From Citrobacter telavivensis (lineage in GTDB: Bacteria > Pseudomonadota > Gammaproteobacteria > Enterobacterales > Enterobacteriaceae), in contig CP045205.1 in NCBI GenBank assembly GCA_009363175.1, positions 2,480,001 through 2,544,000 on the forward strand: a stretch of DNA of 64,000 bases, written 5' to 3'. Made by a program: the position numbers and the translations under genes. How positions within the stretch are numbered: the stretch's first letter is position 1; every line of letters starts with the position of its first letter. Shown here one piece after another: positions 44,784-54,740 of this stretch. The notes under the pieces were generated by a model. It was given only the letters and a program-made list of their open reading frames with translations. It made no database searches and was not told the DNA's origin.

Positions 44784-45095
44784 ATAGCAATATTTTGCTA
44801 TTGCCGATTTTTGATATTCCCGTGTAATCCGGTCATTTATAATGGTTAAGTGTTTTTAGTACAGCAATAAATTGTCATAGCGCAATAAAATATCGCTCTT
44901 TACGGAATAAACTTCACCAGTTTTTATTTCTGTGATGAGATACAGTGTCATTGTTAAGAGGTTTCATTATTCTCTTGCATGACATTTCATTCAGAATCGT
45001 TTTATTGCGGCATTTTATGTTGATAAAAAATGCGCAACGAATAAGTAACGAAAAAGTATTGTTGTGATGAGGAGAATTCATTCTGCTCATCATTT
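44784..45095 (+). promoter_or_regulatory. pocR-cbiA intergenic region before the riboswitch
   Basis: No gene is seen in this AT-rich stretch. Just after pocR, GCAATA (44787-44792) can pair with TATTGC (44799-44804), or TAGCAA with TTGCTA, followed by CGATTTTTG: a weak terminator with two alternative pairings. The PocR-dependent cbi promoter should lie here, but I could not assign hexamers. Confidence 0.45.
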
Positions 45096-45250
45096 AAGCC
45101 GACAGGTTTGACACAATTGTGTCTGGGAAGGGGGTGAAAATCCCCCGCAGCCCCCGCTGCTGTGATGCTGACAACCCCGTGAAGACCACTGATCGCAAGA
45201 TTGGGAAGGACGGGCGAGGACGACGCTAAGCCAGAAGACCAGCCTGTCGG
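45096..45250 (+). promoter_or_regulatory. Cobalamin (adenosylcobalamin) riboswitch
   Basis: The closing stem is formed by GCCGACAGG (from 45097) and CCTGTCGG (to 45250). Inside are GGGGGTGAAAATCCCCCGC, GCAGCCCCCGCTGC, TGTGATGCTGACAACCCCGTGAAGACC (split by loops) and the diagnostic B12 box AAGCCAGAAGACC (45228-45240). This is the classic cbi/cob leader: binding of adenosylcobalamin represses translation and transcription of the operon. Confidence 0.95.
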
Positions 45251-45329
45251 ATACTACCAACAACTTCGGTGGGAAGTGGGTTGCTCAGATGCGTACAGTC
45301 GGAAGACTGGGTGTCAGTACATCCCTACC

Positions 45330-45349
45330 ACCCTGAACAGGATCAGGGT
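45330..45349 (+). promoter_or_regulatory. Ribosome-site hairpin of cbiA (riboswitch expression platform)
   Basis: ACCCTGA (45330-45336) pairs with TCAGGGT (45343-45349), a perfect seven-pair stem ending one base before the cbiA ATG and carrying AGG in its loop and AGGG in its arm. In Salmonella a comparable hairpin, stabilised by contact with the ligand-bound aptamer, blocks cbiA translation. Confidence 0.75.
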
Positions 45350-45350
45350 C

Positions 45351-46730
45351 ATGGCGGCAAAGCAGTACGCGTTTGTTCTGGCAGGCACCGGTAGCGGCTG
45401 TGGTAAAACCACGGTGACGCTGGGCTTGCTGAACGCATTGAAACAACGTGGTTTACGCGTCCAACCCTGCAAAGTCGGCCCTGACTACCTGGATACCGCC
45501 TGGCATACGGCCATCAGCGGCACCGCTTCCCGTAATCTCGACAGCTTCATGCTTCCCGAATCGATTCTTAATGCGCTGTTCCGCGAACAGATGCAGGACA
45601 TGGATATTGCGGTGATCGAAGGGGTGATGGGGCTGTACGACGGCTACGGCACTGACCCTAACTACTGTAGCACCGCTGCGATGGCAAAACAGTTGGGCTG
45701 CCCGGTGATTCTGCTGGTTGATGGGAAAGCCGTTTCTACCTCCATTGCCGCCACGGTGATGGGCTTCCAGCATTTTGACCCGACGCTGAACATTGCCGGC
45801 GTTATTGTTAATCGCGTCAATAGCGAGTCCCATTTCCAGTTGCTGAAAACCGCCATCGAACACTACTGCGCCGTGCCGGTGCTGGGTTACGTTCCGCGCG
45901 TTGAGGGCGTTGCGTTACCCGAACGGCATCTGGGGCTGGTGACCGCGCGCGAGTCCGTCGTGAATCAACCGTTGTGGCAGGATTTCGCTGCCCGACTGGA
46001 AAACACGCTGAATATCGACCAGTTACTGGCGTTAAGCCATCTTGAGGCGTTACCACAGGGGGAGTGGCCTGAACTTCCTGCGGCGAACGCCGGGGACGGT
46101 CTGACGCTGGCGATGGCCGATGATGAAGCCTTTAACTTTTATTACCCCGACAACGTGAAGTTGCTGGCGCGTACCGGTGTCAACATTGTGCGCTTCAGTC
46201 CGCTCCACGATCGCGCGTTGCCCGATTGCCAGATGGTCTGGCTGGGCGGTGGCTATCCGGAACTGCATGCGGCCACGCTGGCGGCCAACAGCACCATGCT
46301 GGCAAGCCTGCGCGAGGCGCACCAGCGCGGCGTCGCGATCTACGCCGAGTGCGGCGGATTAATGTACCTCGGCAGCCTGCTGGAAGATGCTGACGGGGTC
46401 GAGCATCGCATGGCCGATATCATTCCCGGTCGCAGCAAAATGGGTAAACGACTGACCCGCTTCGGTTATTGTGAAGCGCAGGCTCTACAGCCCACGTTGC
46501 TGGCTGCGGAAGGTGACGTGCTGCGCGGTCATGAATTTCATTACTCCGACTTTTCCCCTGAAACGCCCGCCGTGCTGGCATGTCGCAAAGTCCGTGACGG
46601 TCAGACGGTGCAAGCGTGGTCTGGCGGCTGGCGAATCGGCAATACCTTTGCCAGCTATCTACACGTTCACTTTGCTCAGCGTCCATTAATGCTTAATCAC
46701 TGGCTGAACGCCGCACGGGAGGCGTTATGA
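45351..46730 (+). CDS. cbiA: Cobyrinate a,c-diamide synthase CbiA
   Basis: ATP- and glutamine-dependent amidation of the a and c side chains of cobyrinate. In 459 residues, the N-terminal P-loop domain begins FVLAGTGSGCGKTTVTLGLL with VGPDYLD and VIEGVMGLYDG; the C-terminal class I amidotransferase-like domain has the nucleophile cysteine in YAECGGLMYLGSLL and a His in HVHFAQ near the end. ATG 45351 is the real start; a frame reaching back to 45201 runs through the riboswitch. First gene of a 20-gene operon, overlapping cbiB by four bases. Confidence 0.97.
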   Translation: MAAKQYAFVLAGTGSGCGKTTVTLGLLNALKQRGLRVQPCKVGPDYLDTAWHTAISGTASRNLDSFMLPESILNALFREQMQDMDIAVIEGVMGLYDGYGTDPNYCSTAAMAKQLGCPVILLVDGKAVSTSIAATVMGFQHFDPTLNIAGVIVNRVNSESHFQLLKTAIEHYCAVPVLGYVPRVEGVALPERHLGLVTARESVVNQPLWQDFAARLENTLNIDQLLALSHLEALPQGEWPELPAANAGDGLTLAMADDEAFNFYYPDNVKLLARTGVNIVRFSPLHDRALPDCQMVWLGGGYPELHAATLAANSTMLASLREAHQRGVAIYAECGGLMYLGSLLEDADGVEHRMADIIPGRSKMGKRLTRFGYCEAQALQPTLLAAEGDVLRGHEFHYSDFSPETPAVLACRKVRDGQTVQAWSGGWRIGNTFASYLHVHFAQRPLMLNHWLNAAREAL

Positions 46731-47686
46731 CGCTACTGGCATGGTGCGTGGCCTGGCTTCTGGATGTCGTGATTGGCGACCCGCCAGACTGGCCGCATCC
46801 GGTGCGCTGGATAGGCAATCTGATCAATGTCGTGCAACGGATTATTCGCCGCTTCTGCCACAGCGATCGGGCGTTACGTATCGGCGGCGGGGTAATGTGG
46901 CTGGTGGTTGTGGGGCTGACGTGGGCGGTCGCCTGGGGCGTGTTACGGCTGGCGGCGCTGATTCATCCGTGGCTCGGTTGGGTCGTTGAAGTCTGGATGA
47001 TCTTCACCGTGCTGGCGGGGCGCTGTCTGGCGACGGCCGCGCAGGAGGTTGAGCGCCCGCTACGTGAAGGTAACCTTGCGCAAAGCCGTGAAAAACTCTC
47101 GTGGATTGTCGGTCGCGACACGTCGCAACTTCAACCGGAACAGATCAACCGGGCAGTGGTGGAAACCGTTGCGGAGAATACGGTTGACGGCATCATCGCG
47201 CCGCTGTTCTTCCTGTTACTCGGCGGCGCGCCGCTGGCGATGGCCTACAAAGCGGTGAACACCCTGGATTCCATGGTGGGCTATAAGCACGAAAAATACC
47301 GGGCGATTGGCATGGTAAGCGCGCGGCTTGACGACGTCGCGAACTATATTCCTGCGCGGCTGAGTTGGCTGTTACTGAGCGCGGCGGCGGTTTTGTGTCG
47401 GCGTAATGGCTCCCGGGCGCTCTGCGTGGGGTGGCGAGACCGCTATAACCACAGCAGTCCAAACTGCGCGTGGGCGGAGGCATCCGTTGCCGGTGCGCTG
47501 GGCATTCGCCTGGGCGGCCCGAACGATTACTTTGGTGAGCGTGTTGAAAAACCGTGGATCGGCGACGCGCAGCGCACCATTTCCGTAGATGACATTTCCC
47601 AAACGATTCGACTGATGTGGGTCGCCTCAACGCTGGCTTTGGCGCTGTTCCTCGTAACGCGCTGGTTGGTGGTTGGGGTGGCCTGA
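46727..47686 (+). CDS. cbiB: Adenosylcobinamide-phosphate synthase CbiB
   Basis: A 319-residue inner-membrane protein with several hydrophobic helices that attaches the aminopropanol (phosphate) linker to adenosylcobyric acid. The family motif IGDPPDWPHPVRWIG near residue 15 and ENTVDGIIAPLFFLLLGGAPLAMAYKAVNTLDSMVGYK near 150-190 (given as one block of the fold) are clear. Its substrate derives from L-threonine phosphate made by PduX. ATGA overlap with cbiA. Confidence 0.96.
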   Translation: MTLLAWCVAWLLDVVIGDPPDWPHPVRWIGNLINVVQRIIRRFCHSDRALRIGGGVMWLVVVGLTWAVAWGVLRLAALIHPWLGWVVEVWMIFTVLAGRCLATAAQEVERPLREGNLAQSREKLSWIVGRDTSQLQPEQINRAVVETVAENTVDGIIAPLFFLLLGGAPLAMAYKAVNTLDSMVGYKHEKYRAIGMVSARLDDVANYIPARLSWLLLSAAAVLCRRNGSRALCVGWRDRYNHSSPNCAWAEASVAGALGIRLGGPNDYFGERVEKPWIGDAQRTISVDDISQTIRLMWVASTLALALFLVTRWLVVGVA

Positions 47687-47698
47687 GGATAAATGACA

Positions 47699-48331
47699 AT
47701 GCAATACATCCAGCAACCCCAGGCGATTGAAGCCAAAAGTTTTGACATCATTGGCGAGATCATTAATGAAACGCGCCCGGAGTACCAGTTTGCCAGTCCG
47801 CTGCATGAAGCGATCATCAAGCGGGTGATTCATACCACCGCTGACTTTGACTGGCTGGATATTCTCTGGTTTTCGGGCGATGCGCTGGAAAAACTTTGCG
47901 CGGCGCTGAGTCGCCCGACGGTTATTTATACCGACACCACCATGGCACTTTCGGGGATTAACAAAACCCTGCTGGCGAAGACGGGGGGCGAGTGCCGCTG
48001 CTACATCAGCGATCCGCGCGTGGTAGCACAAGCGAAAGCGCAGGGGATCACCCGTTCAATGGCGGCGGTAGATGTGGCCGTGATGGAAGAGAGTGAAAAG
48101 GTGTTTGTCTTTGGCAACGCACCCACCGCACTGTTTCGCCTGCTGGAGCATGATGTGGCGGTAAGTGGCGTGGTGGGCGTACCGGTGGGGTTTGTCGGCG
48201 CGGCGGAGTCTAAAGAGGCGTTGACGCACAGTCAACTGCCCGCCATTGCTGCCCTTGGACGTAAAGGCGGCAGCAACGTTGCGGCGGCGATCGTCAACGC
48301 CATGCTGTATCACATGCAGGGGGCGCGATGA
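47699..48331 (+). CDS. cbiC: Cobalt-precorrin-8 methylmutase CbiC
   Basis: Moves the C11 methyl group to C12, giving cobyrinic acid. The 210 residues begin [30 protein letters not shown] contains the conserved His thought to protonate the ring, and [13 protein letters not shown] and [14 protein letters not shown] are typical. ATG 47699 is nine bases from AGGA and is preferred to ATG 47693. Overlaps cbiD by four bases. Confidence 0.97.
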   Translation: MQYIQQPQAIEAKSFDIIGEIINETRPEYQFASPLHEAIIKRVIHTTADFDWLDILWFSGDALEKLCAALSRPTVIYTDTTMALSGINKTLLAKTGGECRCYISDPRVVAQAKAQGITRSMAAVDVAVMEESEKVFVFGNAPTALFRLLEHDVAVSGVVGVPVGFVGAAESKEALTHSQLPAIAALGRKGGSNVAAAIVNAMLYHMQGAR

Positions 48332-49467
48332 GCGATCAGACTTTCGACGCGCCCGTCTGGCATAACGGCAAAGCGCTGCGCAAAGGTTACACCACCGGAT
48401 CGTGCGCCACGGCGGCGGCAAAAGTCGCCGCGCTGATGGTCCTGCGCCAGCATTTGATCCACCAGGTGTCGATTGTTACGCCGTCCGGCGTCACGCTGTG
48501 TCTGAACGTAGAATCGCCGCACATTGAAGGACAGCAGGCCATTGCCGCCATCCGCAAAGACGGTGGCGACGATGTGGACGCCACCCACGGCATGTTGATT
48601 TTCGCCCGCGTCACGCTGAACGATAGCGGCGAAATTGTCCTGCTCGGCGGCGAAGGGGTTGGCACCGTCACCCGCAAGGGGATTGGTTTACCCGTTGGCA
48701 GTGCGGCAATTAATCGCACCCCACGTCACACCATTGAATCCGCCGTGCGTGAGGCGATAGGCCCAGCGCGCGGGGCGGAGATCGAAATTTTTGCTCCGGA
48801 AGGCGAAGAACGGGCGCAAAAAACCTACAACTCGCGACTCGGTATTCTTGGCGGCATTTCCATCATTGGCACCACCGGCATCGTGACCCCAATGTCCGAA
48901 GAGAGCTGGAAGCGGTCGCTATCGTTGGAACTGGAAATTAAACGCGCCGCCGGGCTGGAGCGAGTGGTTCTGGTGCCGGGTAACCACGGTGAGCGTTTTG
49001 TCCGCGAACAGATGGGCATCGACACCAACGTGGTGGTCACTATGAGCAACTTTGTCGGCTACATGATTGAAGAGGCGGTACGACTGGGATTTCGCCAGGT
49101 TGTGCTCGTTGGCCATCCTGGAAAGCTTATCAAAATTGCCGCCGGGATTTTTCATACCCACAGCCACATTGCCGATGCGCGGATGGAAACGCTGGTGGCG
49201 CATCTGGCGCTGCTCGGGGCACCGCTGGAGTTGCTAACGCTGGTGAGCGACTGCGACACCACCGAAGCGGCAATGGAGCACATTGACGCGTACGGTTTTC
49301 AGCACATTTATAACCACCTTGCCGAACGCATCTGCCTGCGCGTGATGCAGATGCTGCGCTTTACCAAAACCCCGCCGACCTGCGACGCTGTCATGTTTTC
49401 GTTTGATAACCAGGTACTCGGCAGCAACCGGCCCGTCGAGGCTATCGCCCGGGAGATGCAATGCTGA
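48328..49467 (+). CDS. cbiD: Cobalt-precorrin-5B C1-methyltransferase CbiD
   Basis: A 379-residue enzyme of the CbiD family, a methyltransferase unlike the CbiE/F/H/L group. Family motifs: [20 protein letters not shown] near the N-terminus, [36 protein letters not shown] and [27 protein letters not shown] (in pieces). It methylates C1 in the oxygen-independent pathway. It overlaps cbiC by four bases and cbiE by seven. Confidence 0.97.
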   Translation: MSDQTFDAPVWHNGKALRKGYTTGSCATAAAKVAALMVLRQHLIHQVSIVTPSGVTLCLNVESPHIEGQQAIAAIRKDGGDDVDATHGMLIFARVTLNDSGEIVLLGGEGVGTVTRKGIGLPVGSAAINRTPRHTIESAVREAIGPARGAEIEIFAPEGEERAQKTYNSRLGILGGISIIGTTGIVTPMSEESWKRSLSLELEIKRAAGLERVVLVPGNHGERFVREQMGIDTNVVVTMSNFVGYMIEEAVRLGFRQVVLVGHPGKLIKIAAGIFHTHSHIADARMETLVAHLALLGAPLELLTLVSDCDTTEAAMEHIDAYGFQHIYNHLAERICLRVMQMLRFTKTPPTCDAVMFSFDNQVLGSNRPVEAIAREMQC

Positions 49468-50066
49468 CGGTGGTTGGGATGGGGCCCGCTGGTCTGCTAC
49501 TGATGACGCCAGCAGCGCGCGCGGCGGTTGACGAGGCTGATGTGCTGGTTGGCGGTCAGCGCCATTTGCAGCAGTTTCCGGACTTTCGCGGCGAGCAGTT
49601 TGCGCTGGGCGCCAACATTCCCGAGCTGCTGACGTGGATTGACACGCATCAGGATAAGCAGGTGGTGGTTCTGGCCTCCGGCGATCCGCTGTTTTACGGC
49701 ATCGGTACGCGGATGGTGGCGCATTTTGGCATTGAGCAGGTACGTATCATTCCTGGTATTAGCGCGGTGCAGTATCTGTGCGCGCAGTCGGGAATCGACA
49801 TGAATGACATGTGGCTCACCAGTAGCCATGGGCGCAGCGTCTGTTTCGATACGCTGGCCGAACATAACAAAGTGGCAATGGTCACCGACGGTCAGTGCGG
49901 ACCGCGTGAAATTGCCGCGCAACTGGTTGCACGAGGAAAGGGCGATCGCTGGATGGTGATTGGCGAAAACCTGGCGATGGAAAACGAACGGATCCACTGG
50001 CTGCGCGTCAGCGAGGTCCATGCCGAATACGAGATGAATGCAGTGGTGATCCTTGATGAAAGATGA
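49461..50066 (+). CDS. cbiE: Cobalt-precorrin-7 C5-methyltransferase CbiE
   Basis: A 201-residue tetrapyrrole methylase: [19 protein letters not shown] carries the N-terminal GxGPG-like loop and [18 protein letters not shown] the SAM-binding GDP motif; [15 protein letters not shown] follows. It works with CbiT on rings that are fused into one CobL enzyme in aerobic pathways, matching the adjacent, overlapping genes here (11 bases). Confidence 0.96.
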   Translation: MLTVVGMGPAGLLLMTPAARAAVDEADVLVGGQRHLQQFPDFRGEQFALGANIPELLTWIDTHQDKQVVVLASGDPLFYGIGTRMVAHFGIEQVRIIPGISAVQYLCAQSGIDMNDMWLTSSHGRSVCFDTLAEHNKVAMVTDGQCGPREIAAQLVARGKGDRWMVIGENLAMENERIHWLRVSEVHAEYEMNAVVILDER

Positions 50067-50625
50067 GCTTTTCCTGCGCGGTGAGAAGGTGCCGATGACC
50101 AAAGAAGCGGTACGTGCACTTGCTCTCGCAAAACTTGAGCTGCATCGGGCCAGTCACCTGATTGATATCGGGGCGGGGACCGGCAGCGTATCCATCGAAG
50201 CCGCGCTGCAGTTTCCGTCGCTGCACATCACGGCTATCGAGCGCAATCCGGCAGCGCTGCGTTTGCTCGACGAAAACCGTCAGCATTTCGCCTGCGCGAA
50301 TATCGATATTCTGCCGGGCGAAGCGCCGATGATGATGACCGAGAAAGCCGATGCCGTCTTTATGGGCGGCAGCGGGGGGCATCTCACGGAACTGATCGAC
50401 TGGTCCATGCGCCAGTTGCACGTTGGCGGGCGTCTGGTGATGACCTTTATCCTGCAGGAAAACCTCAACACCGCGCTGGCTCATCTGCAACAACTTGGCA
50501 TGCAGGAGGTGGACTGCCTGCAAATGCAAATTTCGTCACTGACCACGCTGGGCGCGGGTCACTATTTCAAACCGAATAATCCCGTTTTTGTTATCGCCTG
50601 TCAGAAGGAAGAACACCATGTCTGA
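50056..50625 (+). CDS. cbiT: Cobalt-precorrin-6B C15-methyltransferase (decarboxylating) CbiT
   Basis: A 189-residue class I Rossmann methyltransferase that methylates C15 and decarboxylates the C12 acetate. SAM motif I is [17 protein letters not shown] (about residues 36-52), with [15 protein letters not shown] following. ATG 50056 ([19 protein letters not shown]) is chosen over the TTG one codon before. Starts inside cbiE and overlaps cbiF by eight bases. Confidence 0.96.
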   Translation: MKDELFLRGEKVPMTKEAVRALALAKLELHRASHLIDIGAGTGSVSIEAALQFPSLHITAIERNPAALRLLDENRQHFACANIDILPGEAPMMMTEKADAVFMGGSGGHLTELIDWSMRQLHVGGRLVMTFILQENLNTALAHLQQLGMQEVDCLQMQISSLTTLGAGHYFKPNNPVFVIACQKEEHHV

Positions 50626-51391
50626 GTCATTTGATCCCCGTTGTGTGTGGTTTGTCGGCGCAGGTCCAGGTGACCGGGAACTGATTACCCTTAAGGGTTA
50701 CCGGCTGCTGCAACAGGCGCAGGTGGTGATTTATGCCGGATCGCTTATCAACACTGAACTGCTGGAGTATTGCCCGGAGGGCGCGGAGTGTCACGACAGT
50801 GCGGAACTGCACCTGGAGCAAATCCTCTCCCTGATGGAAGAGGGCGTGAAGGCCGGGAAAACAGTGGTGCGCCTGCAAACCGGCGACGTGTCGCTGTATG
50901 GCTCGGTGCGCGAACAGGGCGAAGAACTGACCAAACGCGGCATCAACTGGCAGGTGGTGCCGGGCGTCAGCGCTTTCCTCGGCGCAGCGGCGGAGTTGGG
51001 CGTTGAATACACCGTGCCGGAAGTCTCGCAGAGCCTGATTATCACGCGGCTCGAAGGCCGCACGCCAGTACCGGAACGCGAACAACTGGAATCCTTCGCC
51101 AGCCACCAGACCTCAATGGCTATCTATCTCTCCGTCCAGCGCATCAATCGGGTGGCGGAACGGTTGATCGAGGGCGGTTATCCGGCGACCACGCCCGTGG
51201 CGGTTATCTATAAAGCGACCTGGCCGGAAAGCCAGACCGTGCGCGGCACGCTGGCGGACATCGCGGATAAAGTGCGCGATGCCGGGATCCGCAAAACGGC
51301 GCTCATCCTGGTCGGGAATTTCCTCGGAGATGAGTATCACTACTCCAGACTCTATGCCGCGGACTTTAGCCATGAATACCGTAAAGCCTGA
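50618..51391 (+). CDS. cbiF: Cobalt-precorrin-4 C11-methyltransferase CbiF
   Basis: A 257-residue tetrapyrrole methylase. [16 protein letters not shown] is the N-terminal loop, [16 protein letters not shown] the SAM-binding motif, and [23 protein letters not shown] the following substrate region; [14 protein letters not shown] is the C-terminal SAM segment. ATG 50618 is in AGAAGGAAGAACACCATG, with a good ribosome site inside cbiT. Overlaps cbiG by 20 bases. Confidence 0.97.
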   Translation: MSESFDPRCVWFVGAGPGDRELITLKGYRLLQQAQVVIYAGSLINTELLEYCPEGAECHDSAELHLEQILSLMEEGVKAGKTVVRLQTGDVSLYGSVREQGEELTKRGINWQVVPGVSAFLGAAAELGVEYTVPEVSQSLIITRLEGRTPVPEREQLESFASHQTSMAIYLSVQRINRVAERLIEGGYPATTPVAVIYKATWPESQTVRGTLADIADKVRDAGIRKTALILVGNFLGDEYHYSRLYAADFSHEYRKA

Positions 51392-52427
51392 ATCTATCGC
51401 GCTGTTTTGCCTGACGCCCGGTGGCGTTCAGTTGGCAAAACGGCTGGCAGCGATGCTGCCGCTGACCTGTTTTACCAGTGAAAAACTGCTGGAGGACGGT
51501 TTTCTGCCTTTCGACGGCGGGTTCGCCCACGCCGCGCGCGACGCGTTCTCGAACTATTCCGCGCTGATTTTCATCGGGGCGACCGGCATTGCGGTGCGTG
51601 TGCTGGCCCCGCTGGTGAATGACAAGTTCAGCGATCCGGCGGTGGTGGTGATCGACGAGCGCGGGCAGCATGTGATCAGCCTGCTTTCCGGTCACGCGGG
51701 CGGCGCGAACGCGCTGACCCGTTATCTCGCCGGCATGCTGGGGGCCGATCCGGTGATTACGACCGCCACTGACGTCAATGAAATGGCGGCGCTGGATACC
51801 CTCGCGTTTCAGCTCAATGCCCGCATGACTGACTTCCGTACGGCGGTGAAAGTGGTGAATCAGATGCTGGTGAGCAACCAGCGAGTGGGACTGTGGTGGG
51901 ATGAAGAACTGGATGAAGACGTCCGCCACTGCGATCGCCGTGGGTTCATTACCGTCACCGATCTCCAGCAACTACCGGAACTGGATGCGCTGGTGTGCGT
52001 CACGTTACGTAACGAACTGCCGGCTATCCCGGTTCAGCACTGGAAACTGGTGCCACAGCGAGTCGTCGCCGGAATTGGTTGTCGCCGCGATACCCCGTTC
52101 CCGCTACTGGCGGCACTGCTGGCTCGTCAGCTTGAAGCGCAGCGCTTTGACCCGCTGGCGTTGAAAGCTATCGGCAGCGTGTCGCTCAAGAAAGATGAAG
52201 AGGGGCTGATTCAGCTTGCCTCCTGCTGGCGCGTGCCTTTTGAAACCTTTACCGCTGACGCGCTGCGTGAGCATGAACATCACTTTCCGACCTCGCCGTT
52301 TGTTCGCCAGACGGTTGGCGTCGGAAGCGTCTCGGGTCCGGCAGCGTGGCTGCTGAGTCATGGGCAATTGACCGGCGAAACCCTGCGCGAGCAGGGCGTC
52401 ACTATCACTTTGGGAGTTTCACACTGA
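51372..52427 (+). CDS. cbiG: Cobalt-precorrin-5A hydrolase CbiG
   Basis: Opens the delta-lactone ring and releases the two-carbon fragment as acetaldehyde. The 351 residues start [18 protein letters not shown]. The N-terminal domain includes [20 protein letters not shown] and [15 protein letters not shown]; the C-terminal domain [14 protein letters not shown] and [14 protein letters not shown]. The start is set inside cbiF because homologues begin there; the frame itself is open much further upstream. Its stop shares a base with the cbiH ATG. Confidence 0.96.
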   Translation: MNTVKPESIALFCLTPGGVQLAKRLAAMLPLTCFTSEKLLEDGFLPFDGGFAHAARDAFSNYSALIFIGATGIAVRVLAPLVNDKFSDPAVVVIDERGQHVISLLSGHAGGANALTRYLAGMLGADPVITTATDVNEMAALDTLAFQLNARMTDFRTAVKVVNQMLVSNQRVGLWWDEELDEDVRHCDRRGFITVTDLQQLPELDALVCVTLRNELPAIPVQHWKLVPQRVVAGIGCRRDTPFPLLAALLARQLEAQRFDPLALKAIGSVSLKKDEEGLIQLASCWRVPFETFTADALREHEHHFPTSPFVRQTVGVGSVSGPAAWLLSHGQLTGETLREQGVTITLGVSH

Positions 52428-53152
52428 TGTTAACCGTAATCGGAATCGGCCCCGGCTCACAGGCCATGATGACCATGGAAGCCGTTGAAGCACTGCAGGC
52501 GGCAGAAATCATTGTGGGTTACAAAACCTACACCCACCTCGTCAAAGCGTTTACCGGTGACAAGCAGGTGATCAAAACCGGTATGTGTAAAGAGATCGAG
52601 CGCTGCCATGCGGCGATTGAACTGGCGCAGGCCGGACATAACGTGGCGCTGATCAGCAGCGGTGACGCCGGTATTTACGGCATGGCGGGACTGGTGCTGG
52701 AGTTGGTCAGCAAACAGAAACTGGATGTTGAAGTGCGCCTGATCCCAGGGATGACTGCCAGCATCGCTGCCGCGTCGCTGCTCGGTGCGCCGTTGATGCA
52801 CGATTTTTGCCACATCAGCCTGAGCGATCTACTGACGCCGTGGCCGGTTATCGAAAAACGCATTATTGCCGCCGGGGAAGCAGACTTCGTGATTTGCTTC
52901 TACAACCCGCGCAGCCGGGGCCGTGAAGGACATCTGGCTCGCGCATTTGAACTGCTTTCCGCCAGCAAGAGCGGGCAAACGCCGGTAGGGGTGGTGAAAT
53001 CTGCCGGGCGTAAAAAGCAAGAGAAATGGCTGACCACGCTGGGTGAAATGGATTTTGAACCGGTGGACATGACCAGTCTGGTGATCGTCGGCAACAAAGC
53101 GACCTATGTGCAGGAGGGTCTGATGATCACGCCACGAGGTTATGTGTTGTGA
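52427..53152 (+). CDS. cbiH: Cobalt-factor III C17-methyltransferase CbiH
   Basis: A 241-residue tetrapyrrole methylase that methylates C17 with ring contraction. [21 protein letters not shown] contains the GIGPG loop, LISSGDAGIYGMAGLVLEL the SAM-binding GDAGIYGM motif typical of CbiH/CobJ, and RLIPGMTASIAAASLLGAPL follows. FCFYNPRS-like VICFYNPRSRGREGHL is also diagnostic. TGATG overlap with cbiG. Confidence 0.96.
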   Translation: MLTVIGIGPGSQAMMTMEAVEALQAAEIIVGYKTYTHLVKAFTGDKQVIKTGMCKEIERCHAAIELAQAGHNVALISSGDAGIYGMAGLVLELVSKQKLDVEVRLIPGMTASIAAASLLGAPLMHDFCHISLSDLLTPWPVIEKRIIAAGEADFVICFYNPRSRGREGHLARAFELLSASKSGQTPVGVVKSAGRKKQEKWLTTLGEMDFEPVDMTSLVIVGNKATYVQEGLMITPRGYVL

Positions 53153-53934
53153 GTTTTGGCGAGGTTCTGGTCATGGGCGGCACCAGCGATGCCCGCGCGC
53201 TGTGCCAGCAACTGGACGCCGCCAACGTGGCGTACACCCTGTCGGTGGCGACGCCGACCGGGAAACAACTGGCCGGCGACATCAAGGGCCAGGTGCGCTG
53301 CGGTCGGCTGGAGCAGGATCAGATGGTGAACTGGCTGAAGGAAAACGGCACGCGTTGGGTGATCGACGCTTCGCACCCGTATGCCGAAGTGGTGAGCCGC
53401 AACATTCTGCGCGCCTGCGAACGGGCAGGAGTGCTGCTCAGTCGCTATCAGCGCCCGGAGCAGCTCAGCAATCTGACGCATCCGCTGCTCTTTGCCGTAC
53501 AGAGCATTGATGAGGCGTGTGACGTTGCGCGACGTTTCGGCGAGCGAGTACTGCTGACCACCGGGAGTAAAGATCTGGCAACGTGGCGTGCGGGTTTACC
53601 AGAAAAAACGCTGCTCGCTCGCGTGTTGCCCGTACCCGAAGTGATTCAACAATGCGCCGATCTTGGCTTTGGCGTTGGTGAGACGTTCGCGCTGTGCGGA
53701 CCGTTTAGCGCCGAGTTCAACGCCGCGTTTTATCGTCAGTGTCAGGCTGACGTCGTGATAACCAAGGCTTCTGGTGCAGAAGGTGGTTATCAGGAAAAGG
53801 TTCAACCCTGTCTGGATGCAGGCATTCCCTGCATCGTGATTACCCGCCCGGCGCCGCTGGTGACGGGAGATGAGTTACTGGAAAGTCAGGCCGCATTTGC
53901 GCAGCGTTTGGCGCGCTGGCTGGCCGCTGCTTAA
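53149..53934 (+). CDS. cbiJ: Cobalt-precorrin-6A reductase CbiJ
   Basis: A 261-residue CbiJ/CobK-family NADPH reductase. VLVMGGTSDARALCQQL is the dinucleotide-binding start; WVIDASHPYAEVVSRNIL and TTGSKDLATW are family motifs, and VVITKASGAEGGYQEKVQPCLDAGIP marks the C-terminal domain. The start is GTG at 53149, four bases inside cbiH, as no ATG occurs near the family N-terminus. Confidence 0.96.
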   Translation: MSFGEVLVMGGTSDARALCQQLDAANVAYTLSVATPTGKQLAGDIKGQVRCGRLEQDQMVNWLKENGTRWVIDASHPYAEVVSRNILRACERAGVLLSRYQRPEQLSNLTHPLLFAVQSIDEACDVARRFGERVLLTTGSKDLATWRAGLPEKTLLARVLPVPEVIQQCADLGFGVGETFALCGPFSAEFNAAFYRQCQADVVITKASGAEGGYQEKVQPCLDAGIPCIVITRPAPLVTGDELLESQAAFAQRLARWLAAA

Positions 53935-53945
53935 GGAGTCAGAAA

Positions 53946-54740
53946 ATGAAAAAAGCGCTTCTGGTGATAAGCTTTGGCACCAGCTATCACGACACCTGCG
54001 AGAAGAACATTGTGGCCTGCGAGCGCGATCTGGCCGCCAGCTGTCCCGATCGCGATTTGTTCCGTGCCTTTACCTCAGGAATGATTATTCGCAAGCTTAA
54101 ACAGCGTGATGGTATTGAGATAGACACCCCGCTGCAGGCGCTGCAAAAGCTTGCTGAGCAGGGATATCAGGATGTGGCGATTCAGTCACTGCACATTATT
54201 AACGGCGACGAATACGAAAAAATTGTCCGTGAAGTGCAGAGTCTGCGTCCGCTGTTTGTCCGCCTGACGCTGGGCGTGCCGCTGCTGAGTAGCCATGACG
54301 ATTACGCGCAGTTAATGCTGGCCCTGCGACAGCAGATGCCTGTGCCTGCCGACAATGAAAAAGTGGTGTTCATGGGCCACGGTGCCAGTCACCACGCGTT
54401 TGCCGCCTATGCCTGCCTCGATCACATGATGATGGCGCAGGGTTTCCCGGCGCGCGTCGGCGCGGTGGAGAGCTATCCGGAAGTCGACATTCTGATCGAG
54501 AGCCTGAGCAAAGAGGGCGTCAAAGCCGTCCATCTGATGCCGCTGATGCTGGTGGCGGGGGATCATGCCATCAACGATATGGCCTCTGACGAAGATGATT
54601 CGTGGAAAACTTTGTTTACTGCGGCAGGGATCACGGCAACGCCGTGGCTGAGCGGTCTTGGCGAAAACCCGGCGGTACGAGCGATGTTCGTTGCGCATTT
54701 GCAACAGGCGCTGAGCGTGGCGATGGAGGAAGCGGCATGA
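53946..54740 (+). CDS. cbiK: Anaerobic cobaltochelatase CbiK
   Basis: Inserts cobalt into sirohydrochlorin, the committed step of the early-cobalt pathway. The 264-residue ATP-independent class II chelatase has the metal-binding and catalytic residues His145 (FMGHGASHH), Glu175 (VESYPEV) and His207 (VAGDHAIND), at the same positions as in the Salmonella enzyme. It begins KKALLVISFGTSYHDTCEKN. AAGGAG lies seven bases before the ATG. It overlaps cbiL by four bases. Its neighbourhood with CbiMNQO couples uptake to insertion. Confidence 0.98.
   Translation: MKKALLVISFGTSYHDTCEKNIVACERDLAASCPDRDLFRAFTSGMIIRKLKQRDGIEIDTPLQALQKLAEQGYQDVAIQSLHIINGDEYEKIVREVQSLRPLFVRLTLGVPLLSSHDDYAQLMLALRQQMPVPADNEKVVFMGHGASHHAFAAYACLDHMMMAQGFPARVGAVESYPEVDILIESLSKEGVKAVHLMPLMLVAGDHAINDMASDEDDSWKTLFTAAGITATPWLSGLGENPAVRAMFVAHLQQALSVAMEEAA

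Noticed and set aside
45096..45250. Direct-repeat look of GC-rich blocks (possible CRISPR or repeat array)
   Set aside because: The blocks are the paired stems of the cobalamin aptamer. No CRISPR-like repeat-spacer pattern was noticed in the window, though this was by eye.
45201..45350. Apparent 50-codon N-terminal extension of cbiA
   Set aside because: It translates the riboswitch core and expression platform; CbiA proteins start at the ATG at 45351.
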